The notes under the pieces: model-generated
Database searches by the model: none
The model's input: only the letters and a program-made list of their open reading frames with translations
What the model was told of the DNA's origin: nothing
In this document: positions 37,470 to 44,883 of the stretch, one piece after another
Position numbering within the stretch: the stretch's first letter is position 1
Layout: the number at the start of each line of letters is the position of its first letter
Assembly: GCA_003280185.1 (NCBI GenBank)
Contig: QCFP01000001.1
Location: 71,911 to 135,910, forward strand
Length of the DNA stretch: 64,000 nucleotides
Reading direction: 5' to 3'
From: Prochlorococcus sp. AG-363-L02
GTDB lineage: Bacteria; Cyanobacteriota; Cyanobacteriia; PCC-6307; Cyanobiaceae
Translations under genes and position numbers: made by a program

Positions 37470-38858
37470 TTGACACCAAGATTTCCTAAAGATTGGACAA
37501 CTTTGAATGTTCGGGAATACTTCGGACTTCGAGGGGACTATTCAACCAATCTCAGGTTGAAGAGACCTAAGAAATCCAAATACATCTACGCAGAGTGGTT
37601 ACCTGAAGAAAGTGAAGATCCAAGACCGCACCAAGGTCGAACTAAAGGAGGGAAGGGGAAACGAATAACTCTTATTCAGTCGATGAGGACTGAAGACCCT
37701 CTGGAGGGTGCAAGACGAGCAGTTGAATGGAATCAGAACAAGCAAAAGGAAGTCCGTGATCTGAGGGATAAACAGGAAGGAAAGTTTGATAGTCCTTTGT
37801 CTTCTTACTGGGAGGAGTATTGGTTCAAAGAGGAACCACTAAGAGAGACCAAAAGGAATTTCAAGAGATGGAGAAGGGAGGAACTCCGTAAATGGAATGC
37901 ACCTGAATATGGGATTTCTCAACAACCTTGGTCTCAAAGGAGTGTGGATCTGATTACTCCATCTGACTTCAGGGATTACTTCGATCTCCTTGAGAAAAGA
38001 GCAAGATCCAAAGGGAGTAATGGTGCAGAGACCAAGAGGGAGATGAAGACTCTGATAAACAAACTTCTGCGAATTGCACAGGATGATTTCTTAGGTCATT
38101 CCTTTCCAACATTTCCTCGGATTGAGGGTGGGAAAAGAGATCAGGTTCGACACCTGCAAAGGAAAGAGTTCGATCTTCTAATGAAGACCGTTAGTGACCT
38201 TGCAGAGGGAGCAGTTCAAAAAGCAACGTCACCTAAGAAGTATCAATCTCTTCCTTTCAAACCCAGCAATAGAAACAACGTTAGGAATTGGGTTGATCTG
38301 CATGATGCACTTTTCTTGATGTGGTTCTTTTACTTGCGTCCTGAAGACATGTGTCGTCTCAGGAGTGAATGGTTTGAAGAGACTCCTGATGAATGGATTT
38401 GCAATTTGGAGACAACTAAAAAAGACCGACCTCGACATCGGACAACTCATTACAGAGAGGATGCACCCAAGTACCTAAAGAGGATCTTTGGAAGGAAACC
38501 CACTGGATTCGCGATCCTTCCTCATATGCAAAGAGACATGAATAATCCAGCAAGTAGTGGGGTTCTTGGAAATTTGAATTTCCTTCTGAAAATTGCAATC
38601 GAGAAATGTCTTCCTGATTTCCCCCAGCAAGGAAGGAAATGGATCATTCTCAGACACACTGCATTGCGTTTAACCCTTGAGGAAAATCGGGATCTTTGGA
38701 TTCCTCCTGACATCAATTCATTTGCAGATAACGCACATACCAGTCCTCCGATGTTGAGGGAGACTTACATCAATTACATCGAGTCAGAAACAACTGCGAA
38801 GAAATCAAGGAAGAAAATCAAATCAGGTAGTTGGGAGTTGATTAAAAGGTCGAAATAA
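37470..38858 (+). CDS. Tyrosine recombinase / integrase
   Basis: A 462-residue recombinase starting at TTG 37470, 143 bp inside the left attachment copy. Active-site candidates are Arg290 in FFYLRPEDMCRLR, a lysine in TTKKDRPRH, Arg395-His396 in IILRHTALRL, His423 in NAHTSPPML and the nucleophile Tyr433 in RETYINYI. The usual histidine three residues before Arg395 is isoleucine. The basic N-terminal ~200 residues would bind arm and core DNA. It should excise and insert the element at tRNA-Cys. It is long for the family, which fits the picocyanobacterial island integrases. Confidence 0.88.
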   Translation: MTPRFPKDWTTLNVREYFGLRGDYSTNLRLKRPKKSKYIYAEWLPEESEDPRPHQGRTKGGKGKRITLIQSMRTEDPLEGARRAVEWNQNKQKEVRDLRDKQEGKFDSPLSSYWEEYWFKEEPLRETKRNFKRWRREELRKWNAPEYGISQQPWSQRSVDLITPSDFRDYFDLLEKRARSKGSNGAETKREMKTLINKLLRIAQDDFLGHSFPTFPRIEGGKRDQVRHLQRKEFDLLMKTVSDLAEGAVQKATSPKKYQSLPFKPSNRNNVRNWVDLHDALFLMWFFYLRPEDMCRLRSEWFEETPDEWICNLETTKKDRPRHRTTHYREDAPKYLKRIFGRKPTGFAILPHMQRDMNNPASSGVLGNLNFLLKIAIEKCLPDFPQQGRKWIILRHTALRLTLEENRDLWIPPDINSFADNAHTSPPMLRETYINYIESETTAKKSRKKIKSGSWELIKRSK

Positions 38859-38942
38859 TTCAAAAATTAGTGTTCTTAAAACTGTACGATTACCCTACAG
38901 TCATCTTTGCATTTAAAAAAGCATGAATACTCGGATCTTTAT

Positions 38943-39005
38943 GTTCCAATAACTATGTTTTATCGTTAGAATTGACGTATAGCAAAACACTATAGTTATT
39001 GGAAC
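38943..39005. repeat. 14-bp inverted repeat upstream of the serine recombinase
   Basis: GTTCCAATAACTAT at 38943-38956 and its exact complement at 38992-39005, with 35 bp between and a further 5-bp pairing (GTTTT/AAAAC) offset by three bases. The right arm ends 6 bp before the ATG of the resolvase. It could be a recombination site or an operator of this gene. No T-run follows on either strand, so it is not a simple terminator. Confidence 0.7.
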
Positions 39006-39011
39006 AGTACA

Positions 39012-39638
39012 ATGGAAAGATTTCAACGAGATAAACCTCTTTTCTCTGAACGTCCCAAGTACAAATCAATCGGTCTTGCAAGAGTTAGTACTTCATCTCA
39101 ATCTGTAGATGCACAGGTCATTGCGTTGAAAGAAGAAGGTTGTGTTGTGGTGTTTGAAGAAAAGATCAGTACAAGGTTTAGGAACAGTGATCGACCTCAA
39201 CTTCAATCTGCATTAAGTGCATTGGAAGAGGGTGATGAATTAGTCATCACCAAGTTGGATCGTCTTGGAAGAACACAAGTTGAAGTCGTGTCTTTAATGC
39301 ACCAACTTCAACAAGAGGGGAAACACGTTCGCACTCTTGATGGACTCATCAATACCCGTGGGTTAGGTCAATTTGCACCTGTGTTGATTGGTCTCCTTAG
39401 TGGTTTGTCTGAAGTGGAGCGATCTCTCATTAGAGAGAGAACAAAGGAGAGTGTTGATCACAGAAGATCCACTGGAGGGAACCTTGGTGGAAGACCAAAA
39501 ACCAACAATGCAAAAGAGGGTTTAGTTGTGCGACTACGCAATGAGGGATGTTCTTATCGATCTATTAGATCCCAAACAGGACTTGCACTCTCGACTATCC
39601 GCAGAATCATCCTTGACCAAGAGGAGATTGCATCATGA
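39012..39638 (+). CDS. Serine recombinase / resolvase
   Basis: A 208-residue resolvase-invertase family protein. GLARVSTSSQ carries catalytic Ser26 with Arg24, KLDRLGRTQ gives Arg84 and Arg87, and LIRERTKESV completes the active site. The C-terminal helix-turn-helix (GGRPKTNNAKEGLVVRLRN...YRSIRSQTGLALSTIRRII) binds DNA. It appears fully competent, unlike its two relatives in the neighbouring element. Likely role: resolving or inverting DNA at a site such as the inverted repeat just upstream. Confidence 0.92.
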   Translation: MERFQRDKPLFSERPKYKSIGLARVSTSSQSVDAQVIALKEEGCVVVFEEKISTRFRNSDRPQLQSALSALEEGDELVITKLDRLGRTQVEVVSLMHQLQQEGKHVRTLDGLINTRGLGQFAPVLIGLLSGLSEVERSLIRERTKESVDHRRSTGGNLGGRPKTNNAKEGLVVRLRNEGCSYRSIRSQTGLALSTIRRIILDQEEIAS

Positions 39639-39850
39639 CCGACAACTGGAAAGATCAATACAAAGGAATGAAAGTTCTGTCCAAATACAAAATCCAACTC
39701 TTAGACGAAGGACCGAAATCCTTATCTCAGAGTTGGGTTCTGGGTGCGATGTATGTCGAGTGGAAACGTCTCTCAGGTTTTAAGGAACCTGAACCACCAA
39801 ACCTACAGTCCTCTTTTAAAGAGTGGAATAAAGGTATAGGTGAAGGATAA
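39635..39850 (+). CDS. Small hypothetical protein coupled to the resolvase
   Basis: A 71-residue protein whose ATG overlaps the resolvase stop (ATGA at 39635-39638), implying coupled translation. It has a tryptophan-rich, charged sequence (SQSWVLGAMYVEWKRLSGF) with no signal or membrane segment. A partner or modulator of the resolvase is plausible but unproven. No family known. Confidence 0.6.
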   Translation: MTDNWKDQYKGMKVLSKYKIQLLDEGPKSLSQSWVLGAMYVEWKRLSGFKEPEPPNLQSSFKEWNKGIGEG

Positions 39851-39993
39851 GTAGAAAGATTCGATTTATGAGAACGGTTGTATCCTCAAAAAAATTTTTA
39901 ATCGGAATTTATTTCGTTTGCAAAAATGGTTCGTTGTAGGTTAGGGAAGTTAGTGGTTTTTAAACCGACTTATCTAACACAAACAACTGCATA

Positions 39994-40317
39994 TTAGAGT
40001 TCTCCAAATAGATATCCTTCATCAAACTCTGGTCGAAGTCTAAGTTTGCGTATTCCAAGATCTCCATACTCCTTACCACCGTCAAAATAGGTTTGTTCCC
40101 AGTCACATAAGTTGGTGAATAGATGCAGTCGAAATACCTCTTCAGGTGATAACAAATGACTATTAAATATCTCTGCATTTAGAAGATGCAGTAACTCATC
40201 TATAAGGGGTTGTAGCGCGTCTTTATTGTCTGATCTAATACAACTATCAAACTGACGTATAAACCTCTCCTCTGCGGGTTTCATGACCCGATCTAAAAGA
40301 GTTCCATCCCAGTCCAT
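39994..40317 (-). CDS. Hypothetical acidic protein, last gene of a small operon
   Basis: A 107-residue protein (MDWDGTLLDRVM...), acidic, with a leucine-rich helical middle (LQPLIDELLHLLNAEIF). The DWDGTLLD start superficially resembles the HAD motif DxDGT, but the protein is too short and lacks the other HAD motifs. It begins 5 bp after the stop of the upstream 46-residue gene. Function unknown. Confidence 0.5.
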   Translation of the reverse strand: MDWDGTLLDRVMKPAEERFIRQFDSCIRSDNKDALQPLIDELLHLLNAEIFNSHLLSPEEVFRLHLFTNLCDWEQTYFDGGKEYGDLGIRKLRLRPEFDEGYLFGEL

Positions 40318-40322
40318 ATGAC

Positions 40323-40463
40323 TTATCCATTTGCATATCTGTGGTCGATGTAATCAAGGAAGAAACTCTTTACTTCGTTCTGTGTGAAAGGACGTTTATC
40401 TTTCCTCATCGCATTCTTTAATTTCTCTTCTCGAACCTTGTCGATGTTCAGTGTGATGTTCAT
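40323..40463 (-). CDS. 46-residue hypothetical protein, middle gene of the operon
   Basis: On the minus strand ATG 40463 (MNITLNIDKVREEKLKNAMR) runs 46 codons to a TAA at 40325-40323. The ATG overlaps the stop of the upstream gene as ATGA (40463-40460), and the next gene follows after 5 bp, so three minus-strand genes form a tight operon. A short beta strand plus helices is possible; a ribbon-helix-helix type regulator is a guess I cannot support. Confidence 0.55.
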   Translation of the reverse strand: MNITLNIDKVREEKLKNAMRKDKRPFTQNEVKSFFLDYIDHRYANG

Positions 40464-40651
40464 CTTGATGGGAATATTAGTTGGTGTCTTTCTGATCGAA
40501 GGGTCTTATACATCTGACTCTTATTCCATCCGTAGTGTTTCATCAATTCCAATTCTTCTTTCTTTGTTCTTTCTTCTTCCCACTCGTGATACGAGATAGT
40601 TGTCTTCCTTCTGGTTCTCTTATTCCACTTGGGTTCTGTTTTGGTGGTCAT
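40460..40651 (-). CDS. 63-residue basic hypothetical protein, first gene of the operon
   Basis: Basic and charged, lysine/glutamate-rich helix (YHEWEEERTKKEELELMKHYGW) with the family-unknown tail LRSERHQLIFPSR. It is preceded by an AT-rich stretch (TTTATAAA-type runs near 40740-40770) that could hold a promoter and is followed by an ATGA-coupled gene. The charged helix suggests nucleic-acid or protein binding. Confidence 0.55.
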   Translation of the reverse strand: MTTKTEPKWNKRTRRKTTISYHEWEEERTKKEELELMKHYGWNKSQMYKTLRSERHQLIFPSR

Positions 40652-40886
40652 AGGGTTACTTACTTTGTACGTTCAAATGGAGTGTTTTGATCTTCCTTCT
40701 TCAATAGAGTGCGGTCTTAGATACATCACTGAACTACATTTATAAACATATTTATAAATATTATTCCCCCCTAAAGACCCTCTAAGCAATCCTTTTGGAC
40801 TTCTAATCTGGTCTCAAATACTAACAGAGTTATTTATATTAGTAACTAATAAAATGAGGAAGTGATTAATATATTTTAATAGAAGA

Positions 40887-41963
40887 TTATTTGACGGTGA
40901 ATCTACTGCGATAAGCATTTAATGCACCAACAACATCCTGAGGGTGTCTATATCTATATAGAAATCTCTCCAAACGATGAACGTGGTCTTGGAATCCAGC
41001 AAAAGTTAAAAACTTGGGATACTCAACATTATTAGTTCCAACATAAACAATCTTAATGTTCCCTGAAGACGAAGAATTTACCTTGAACTCCTCGACAATA
41101 TTCCATGGGATCAGCTTTTCTTTACCCGGTACATCTGTTTTATAAACTATTCCTAAATTGGTTACTTTAAGAGTCATTTTTAAGTATCTAAGATAATCAG
41201 ACCACTTACCAAATGAACAATATCCAAAAATATAAGTCCAAAAAATAGTCCAAATAATATCACCAGGACTCGAAAATATAGAGACACTTCTTTCAAACAC
41301 GAATTTATGGATTAAATATGAAACTGGAAATAAAGTTAGTATTGGGAAAAGAATCAATAGCAGAAGATAAATCCATCTATAACTTCGAAAAGTCTTAATG
41401 TAATCGCCAAATGATTGATTACTAATATATGAGTTTGAATTGTCTGCACTCTCCTTCTTTACTTCTAATTTATTATCTATACTCCCATTCTTTAGTCCTA
41501 ATTCATTATTAGGTTCTTGTTTTCGAACAACATCTTTAATATGTGTAATCGATTTATACATTACCAGAAAAGAAAAAATAGAACTTATTATGACTAAGTT
41601 TCGATCATAATTCCTTGTGTTATCTCCTGTTAGAATTTCCAAAAGAATAGCTGAAGCAATTATAAAAACCGAGTATCTAATTTGAAGAACAAATTGAATT
41701 GATAGGAAACGACCTATAAAATCTCTTCCTTTTTCACCTCCATTAATCAAATAAAAGGAAACAAGAGATATTAATGTAGTTGTGAAATAAATACACCACG
41801 AAATCCATTCCTGAGAAAGACTTAAAGAGTTTTCGGGACTCTGTGGAACTCCATCAATAAATAGAAGAAGAGTAATCCCTAAGCAATAAGCAAATAATTT
41901 TTTCTGACTAACAGGATGCTTAGCAAGCTCATTCTTCAGTTTTTCTATTCGCCAGAAGTACAT
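40887..41963 (-). CDS. Membrane protein with C-terminal PH-like domain (unknown)
   Basis: A 358-residue protein with about six hydrophobic segments in two clusters (LFAYCLGITLLLFIDGV and further ones to ~140, then WIYLLLLILFPILTLFPVSYL and IIWTIFWTYIFGYCSF), separated by a hydrophilic linker (NNELGLKNGSIDNKLEVKKE). The C-terminal ~100 residues (MTLKVTNLGIVYKTD...LIPWNIVEEFKV) resemble bacterial PH domains seen in envelope and immunity proteins. No enzymatic motif. A surface-exclusion or phage-response role is possible but not shown. Confidence 0.6.
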   Translation of the reverse strand: MYFWRIEKLKNELAKHPVSQKKLFAYCLGITLLLFIDGVPQSPENSLSLSQEWISWCIYFTTTLISLVSFYLINGGEKGRDFIGRFLSIQFVLQIRYSVFIIASAILLEILTGDNTRNYDRNLVIISSIFSFLVMYKSITHIKDVVRKQEPNNELGLKNGSIDNKLEVKKESADNSNSYISNQSFGDYIKTFRSYRWIYLLLLILFPILTLFPVSYLIHKFVFERSVSIFSSPGDIIWTIFWTYIFGYCSFGKWSDYLRYLKMTLKVTNLGIVYKTDVPGKEKLIPWNIVEEFKVNSSSSGNIKIVYVGTNNVEYPKFLTFAGFQDHVHRLERFLYRYRHPQDVVGALNAYRSRFTVK

Positions 41964-42026
41964 AATTCATACCTACTTCTTAGCAGTCTATTGATCTTCT
42001 AAATCCAGAACACTTAATCTCAAAAC

Positions 42027-42059
42027 CCTTCCTCTCCTGAATTTTTCTGGATAGGAAGG
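42027..42059. repeat. Imperfect inverted repeat near the right element end
   Basis: CCTTCCTCTCC (42027-42037) and GGATAGGAAGG (42049-42059) match 10 of 11 when folded, with an 11-nt loop. No T-run follows on plus; on minus a short TTTT lies after it. It is upstream of the membrane protein gene. The function is unclear; it may be a structural part of the element end. Confidence 0.35.
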
Positions 42060-42144
42060 ATTGACCTCCCTGACCCTTGTGGGGTCATTTAGGTGTCTCT
42101 TAGGTCACGAACCAATAATCCTGATGAGAACTTAATGGTGGTCT

Positions 42145-42212
42145 GGTAGGTGAATTCTTGGGATAATGAAAAGAGGAATGGTAATCAGCGATTCACCTAC
42201 CATTCACCTACC
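42145..42212. promoter_or_regulatory. Element end module C: GGTAGGTGAAT-type site cluster
   Basis: GGTAGGTGAAT at 42145-42155 and two direct copies of its exact complement, ATTCACCTACC, at 42191-42201 and 42202-42212 (11-bp period). A GATAAT box lies at 42162-42167. The layout matches module A base for base outside the site class (TTCTTGxGATAATGAA follows the first copy in both). The short frame starts 7 bp after it, then comes the attachment core. Confidence 0.7.
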
Positions 42213-42219
42213 GCACTGA

Positions 42220-42297
42220 ATGAGGAAGAGAGACCTAATAATTGAGTTCCTGCAACTGATTACAGGATTTGGTAAGAAGGCGGCACCCAGATTCGAA
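42220..42297 (+). other. Short reading frame running into the right attachment core
   Basis: ATG 42220 opens MRKRDLIIEFLQLITGFGKK and continues through the core into antisense tRNA-Cys with no stop. In the excised circle the frame would be joined to the left-side sequence and end at the same stop as the left copy, giving a 31-residue peptide. Similarity to the 37226 frame is at the protein level, with mainly third-position differences. Confidence 0.45.
42271..42297. repeat. Attachment-site copy, right (in intact tRNA-Cys)
   Basis: 27 bp identical to 37301-37327: 7 bp outside and 20 bp inside the tRNA 3' end. Integration here keeps the tRNA intact because the element supplies the same 3' sequence. 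Confidence 0.9.
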
Positions 42298-42348
42298 CTG
42301 GGGATAAAGGATTTGCAATCCTCTGCCTTACCACTTGGCCATGCCGCC
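42278..42348 (-). tRNA. tRNA-Cys (anticodon GCA)
   Basis: On the minus strand: acceptor GGCGGCA pairs TGCCGCC, discriminator T (the U73 identity base of tRNA-Cys), anticodon stem GAGGA/TCCTT with loop TTGCAAA (anticodon GCA), and T arm with TTCGAAT. 71 nt, no encoded CCA. It is the integration target of the adjacent element; only one Cys tRNA is visible in the window. Confidence 0.96.
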
Positions 42349-42363
42349 CAGAGTGAGTTTCAG

Positions 42364-43623
42364 GTGGTCTCTGCGGATCGTATCAGGCAGAGTAACCAGG
42401 CACTATTGGTTCTTTCAAATGGACATGGAGAGGATTTAATAGCTCTAAGAGTTTTGGAATCCATCCATAGATTGGAACCTAGCTTGAAGCTTGAAGTAAT
42501 GCCATTAGTTGGTCAAGGTAAAATTTTTCAATTGCCAATATCAGAGGGCTGGCTTCGAAAAATTGGTCCGGAAGCCTCTTTGCCTAGTGGGGGCTTTAGT
42601 AATCAGAGTTTCAAGGCTTTTGTCTCGGATTTATTTGCGGGTTTAACTCTTATTTGCATAGATCAATGGAAGACAATCCGCAGAGCAGCGCGCAAAGGAA
42701 ATGTAATTCTCGCGATAGGAGACTGCTTACCTTTGTTCATGGCTTGGAGTAGTGGCTCTTCTTACGGATTTGTTGGTACTCCAAAAAGTGATTACACCTG
42801 GAGAAGTGGACCTGGATATTCTTTGAGCGACTATTACCACAATTGGAAAGGAAGTGAATGGGATCCTTGGGAATGTGCATTGATGAGATCTTCACGTTGC
42901 AAGCTAGTTGCAGTCAGAGACGCATTGACAGCTCGTGGTTTAAGGCGGCTCAATGTGATGGCTATTGCCCCAGGTAATCCAATGATGGATGAGTTGCATA
43001 GGAACTCTTGCCCTCCTTCGTTGAGGGGTTATCGAAGAGTCCTTTTGCTTTGCGGGAGCCGTATTCCTGAAGCAATGCGTAATTTTGAGAGATTGCTGAT
43101 TTGCTTGGAAGATTTGAACCTGAATGAGCCAACTGCTGTTTTAGTTGCTCTAGGTTCAGAACCAACCATTGGCCAATTAGCCCTTCTCTTAAAGGCCCAG
43201 GGATATGCCCCAGTAAATATCCAATCTGATGATTTTGAATCGCGGTTTTGTTGGGGGAAGAACTCTATGCTTGTATTGCTTGGCTCTGGGAAATTTTCTT
43301 CTTGGGCTGGTTGGGCAGAGGTTGGTATTACAGCTGCTGGTACGGCTACCGAACAATTAGTTGGGCTTGGAAAACCGGCAGTTTCTTTAATCGGTCCTGG
43401 GCCTCAATTTAATCGTGATTTCGCATTGCGTCAGAGCCGTCTTTTGGCTGGGGCAGTAGAACCATTTACTGATTCAAAAGCTCTTTCAGAAAAATTAAAA
43501 TTACTTTTGGAGAATCATAAACTTAGGCAGCGCTTAGGCCTTAGGGGGATTAGGCGCATGGGGCCGTCTGGGGGAAGTAAAGCCTTGGCAGAACTTGTCT
43601 CGAGTTGTCTTTTGGGAGTTTAA
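42364..43623 (+). CDS. Lipid-A-disaccharide synthase-related glycosyltransferase-like protein
   Basis: About 419 residues from GTG 42364 (or 405 from TTG 42406; start uncertain). The pattern LLVLSNGHGEDLIALRVLES, VGTPKSDYTWRSGPG, APGNPMMDEL, LLLCGSRIPEA and ITAAGTATEQLVGLGKPAVS belongs to a cyanobacterial LpxB-related family with a Rossmann-type glycosyltransferase fold. Substrate is not known. The apparently longer frame to 42220 is antisense tRNA and island sequence, so I reject it. The start lies only 16-58 bp from the tRNA 5' end. Confidence 0.78.
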   Translation: MVSADRIRQSNQALLVLSNGHGEDLIALRVLESIHRLEPSLKLEVMPLVGQGKIFQLPISEGWLRKIGPEASLPSGGFSNQSFKAFVSDLFAGLTLICIDQWKTIRRAARKGNVILAIGDCLPLFMAWSSGSSYGFVGTPKSDYTWRSGPGYSLSDYYHNWKGSEWDPWECALMRSSRCKLVAVRDALTARGLRRLNVMAIAPGNPMMDELHRNSCPPSLRGYRRVLLLCGSRIPEAMRNFERLLICLEDLNLNEPTAVLVALGSEPTIGQLALLLKAQGYAPVNIQSDDFESRFCWGKNSMLVLLGSGKFSSWAGWAEVGITAAGTATEQLVGLGKPAVSLIGPGPQFNRDFALRQSRLLAGAVEPFTDSKALSEKLKLLLENHKLRQRLGLRGIRRMGPSGGSKALAELVSSCLLGV

Positions 43624-43680
43624 TAAAGCTTTTACGAAAAAAACAAGCAAGATGTATTTTAGTTGTGAGAGGTTTTTTTA

Positions 43681-43946
43681 TGGCCGCAATACAAGATCAT
43701 GAATACTTAAAGGTTTGTGCTTTGTTGGCTAGGCATTTAAGTATTAGTCTTTCCTCGGCTCGCAGGCGTGTTGATTTGGTTGCGGCAAAGGAGGGAGCAA
43801 GGGATATTCAGTCAAGAAAGAATATCGCGATGCGTCTTTTAGAAGAAGCACGTTTAGCAATGGCCAATGAAGATTCATCATCCAAGCAATTAGATAATCT
43901 GTTAGAAGCTCTAGCTGAGGATGAAAACTTTATGGTTGAGGACTGA
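43681..43946 (+). CDS. Small conserved-looking hypothetical protein
   Basis: An 88-residue helical protein starting at ATG 43681 (MAAIQDHEYLKVCALLARHL) after GAGAGG at a suitable distance. The frame is open upstream but the extension overlaps the previous gene. Helices such as LSSARRRVDLVAAKEGARDI and SSKQLDNLLEALAEDENFM suggest a small bundle. Function unknown; it is convergent with rnd. Confidence 0.68.
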
Positions 43947-43958
43947 GAAAGAAAAGTA

Positions 43959-44603
43959 TTAATGTTCAAATATATGATTGAAATGCATTCGATCTAGGTT
44001 TGAGAGAACAGGAATACATCTGAAGCATTCTTGTGCAATTTCCCACCTTCCCTCTCTACGAAGCATTTCTTCAAGGCGCATTCTTGCTGGTATGAGGTAT
44101 CTAGTATCGTTTGCTGCATAAGCCAGTTGTGATTCATTCAGATTCTCCATTTTACCCCAATCACTGCTTTGAGCTTGTTTGTCTAATTCCACTCCTACTA
44201 GTTCAAGTATTACTTCCTTTAATCCATGTCTTGGACTATAAGTACGAGCAAGTCGACTTGCAATTTTTGTGCAGAATATCGAGTTCATTTTTATATCTAA
44301 ACCTTGCGCCAATGCGGCAACATCAAATCGCGCAAAATGCATAATCTTCTCTATCGAGCTTGACTCTAAGATTTTCTTCAGTCTTGGTGCGGATCGTTGG
44401 TCTTTGTTGATTCTTATGCAAGCAACATTGTCTTGAGAATCACAAATTTGTACAAGACAAAGCCTGTCTCGCCCATGGATAAGTCCCATGGCTTCAGTAT
44501 CTACAGCAAGAGTCGATGCTTTCTCATAGCGATTTTCCCAGGCCAGATCAAGGTCTTGATCAAATACCTTGAAATTTGCTGGGGTAGAATTTACTTGTGA
44601 CAT
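43959..44603 (-). CDS. rnd: Ribonuclease D-like 3'-5' exonuclease
   Basis: A 214-residue DEDDy exonuclease domain only. DTEAMGLIHGRDRLCLVQI carries the first Asp and Glu, MHFARFDVAALAQ the third acidic residue, and YAANDTRYLIPARMRLEEML the Y...D motif. The HRDC domains of E. coli RNase D are absent, as is usual in cyanobacteria. It trims tRNA and other stable RNA 3' ends. Divergent from the CCB gene over 280 bp in which I see no gene. Confidence 0.9.
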   Translation of the reverse strand: MSQVNSTPANFKVFDQDLDLAWENRYEKASTLAVDTEAMGLIHGRDRLCLVQICDSQDNVACIRINKDQRSAPRLKKILESSSIEKIMHFARFDVAALAQGLDIKMNSIFCTKIASRLARTYSPRHGLKEVILELVGVELDKQAQSSDWGKMENLNESQLAYAANDTRYLIPARMRLEEMLRREGRWEIAQECFRCIPVLSNLDRMHFNHIFEH

Positions 44604-44883
44604 AGTTTCATAGAGCTTAAAAAGACACTTAGATTAGTTCCTAGACTAAAAGATTATCTATATTAGTTTAGAATGTTTTTTGTGATGGTTTTTTGGAGGA
44701 CTAGCTGAAAAGGAGTATTCTTAAGGCATTCTAATAAGAAAATTATATTTCAGTCTCTATTAAGTTGAGAAAAAAATTTATTTTACTTTGCCTCTTCTAT
44801 CCGGCATGGCTTAGTTTGGACTTGGCCTAGAATTTTCTTTACTTCTAAAAGCACTATAAAGGTAGATTTCCTTCTCTTTTCAA

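Larger units (their letters stand above)
37301..42297. mobile_element. Integrative element in tRNA-Cys (tycheposon-like)
   Basis: About 5 kb bounded by exact 27-bp attachment repeats, with intact tRNA-Cys at the right end. It carries a tyrosine recombinase just inside the left repeat, an active-looking serine recombinase with a coupled small gene, a three-gene minus-strand operon of unknown small proteins and an unknown membrane protein. It has no capsid, terminase or portal gene. Modules B and C at its two ends share the same GGTAGGTGA site class. tRNA-targeting elements with tyrosine recombinases are established in Prochlorococcus islands (tycheposons); membership here is inference. Confidence 0.82.

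Noticed and set aside
38943..39005. Rho-independent terminator after the integrase
   Set aside because: The loop is 35 nt and there is no T-run next to the stem on either strand.
39994..40317. A HAD-family phosphatase because of the DWDGTLLD start
   Set aside because: The DxDGT-like run is at the extreme N-terminus without the other HAD motifs, and the protein is only 107 residues.
40323..40651. A toxin-antitoxin pair
   Set aside because: The coupled small genes have the right geometry, but no known toxin or antitoxin motif is seen, so no such call is made.
37151..42212. CRISPR array from the repeated CCTACC sites
   Set aside because: Only two adjacent copies per cluster with no spacers of uniform length, and no cas genes.
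33640..42297. A prophage
   Set aside because: No capsid, portal, terminase, tail or lysis gene is visible; only recombinases and unknown small genes.
42220..43623. A single 467-residue gene starting at the island end and running through tRNA-Cys
   Set aside because: Residues 20-44 are antisense tRNA-Cys sequence (typical APRFELGIKDLQSS pattern). The conserved protein starts near 42364 or 42406. The in-frame join is probably coincidence.
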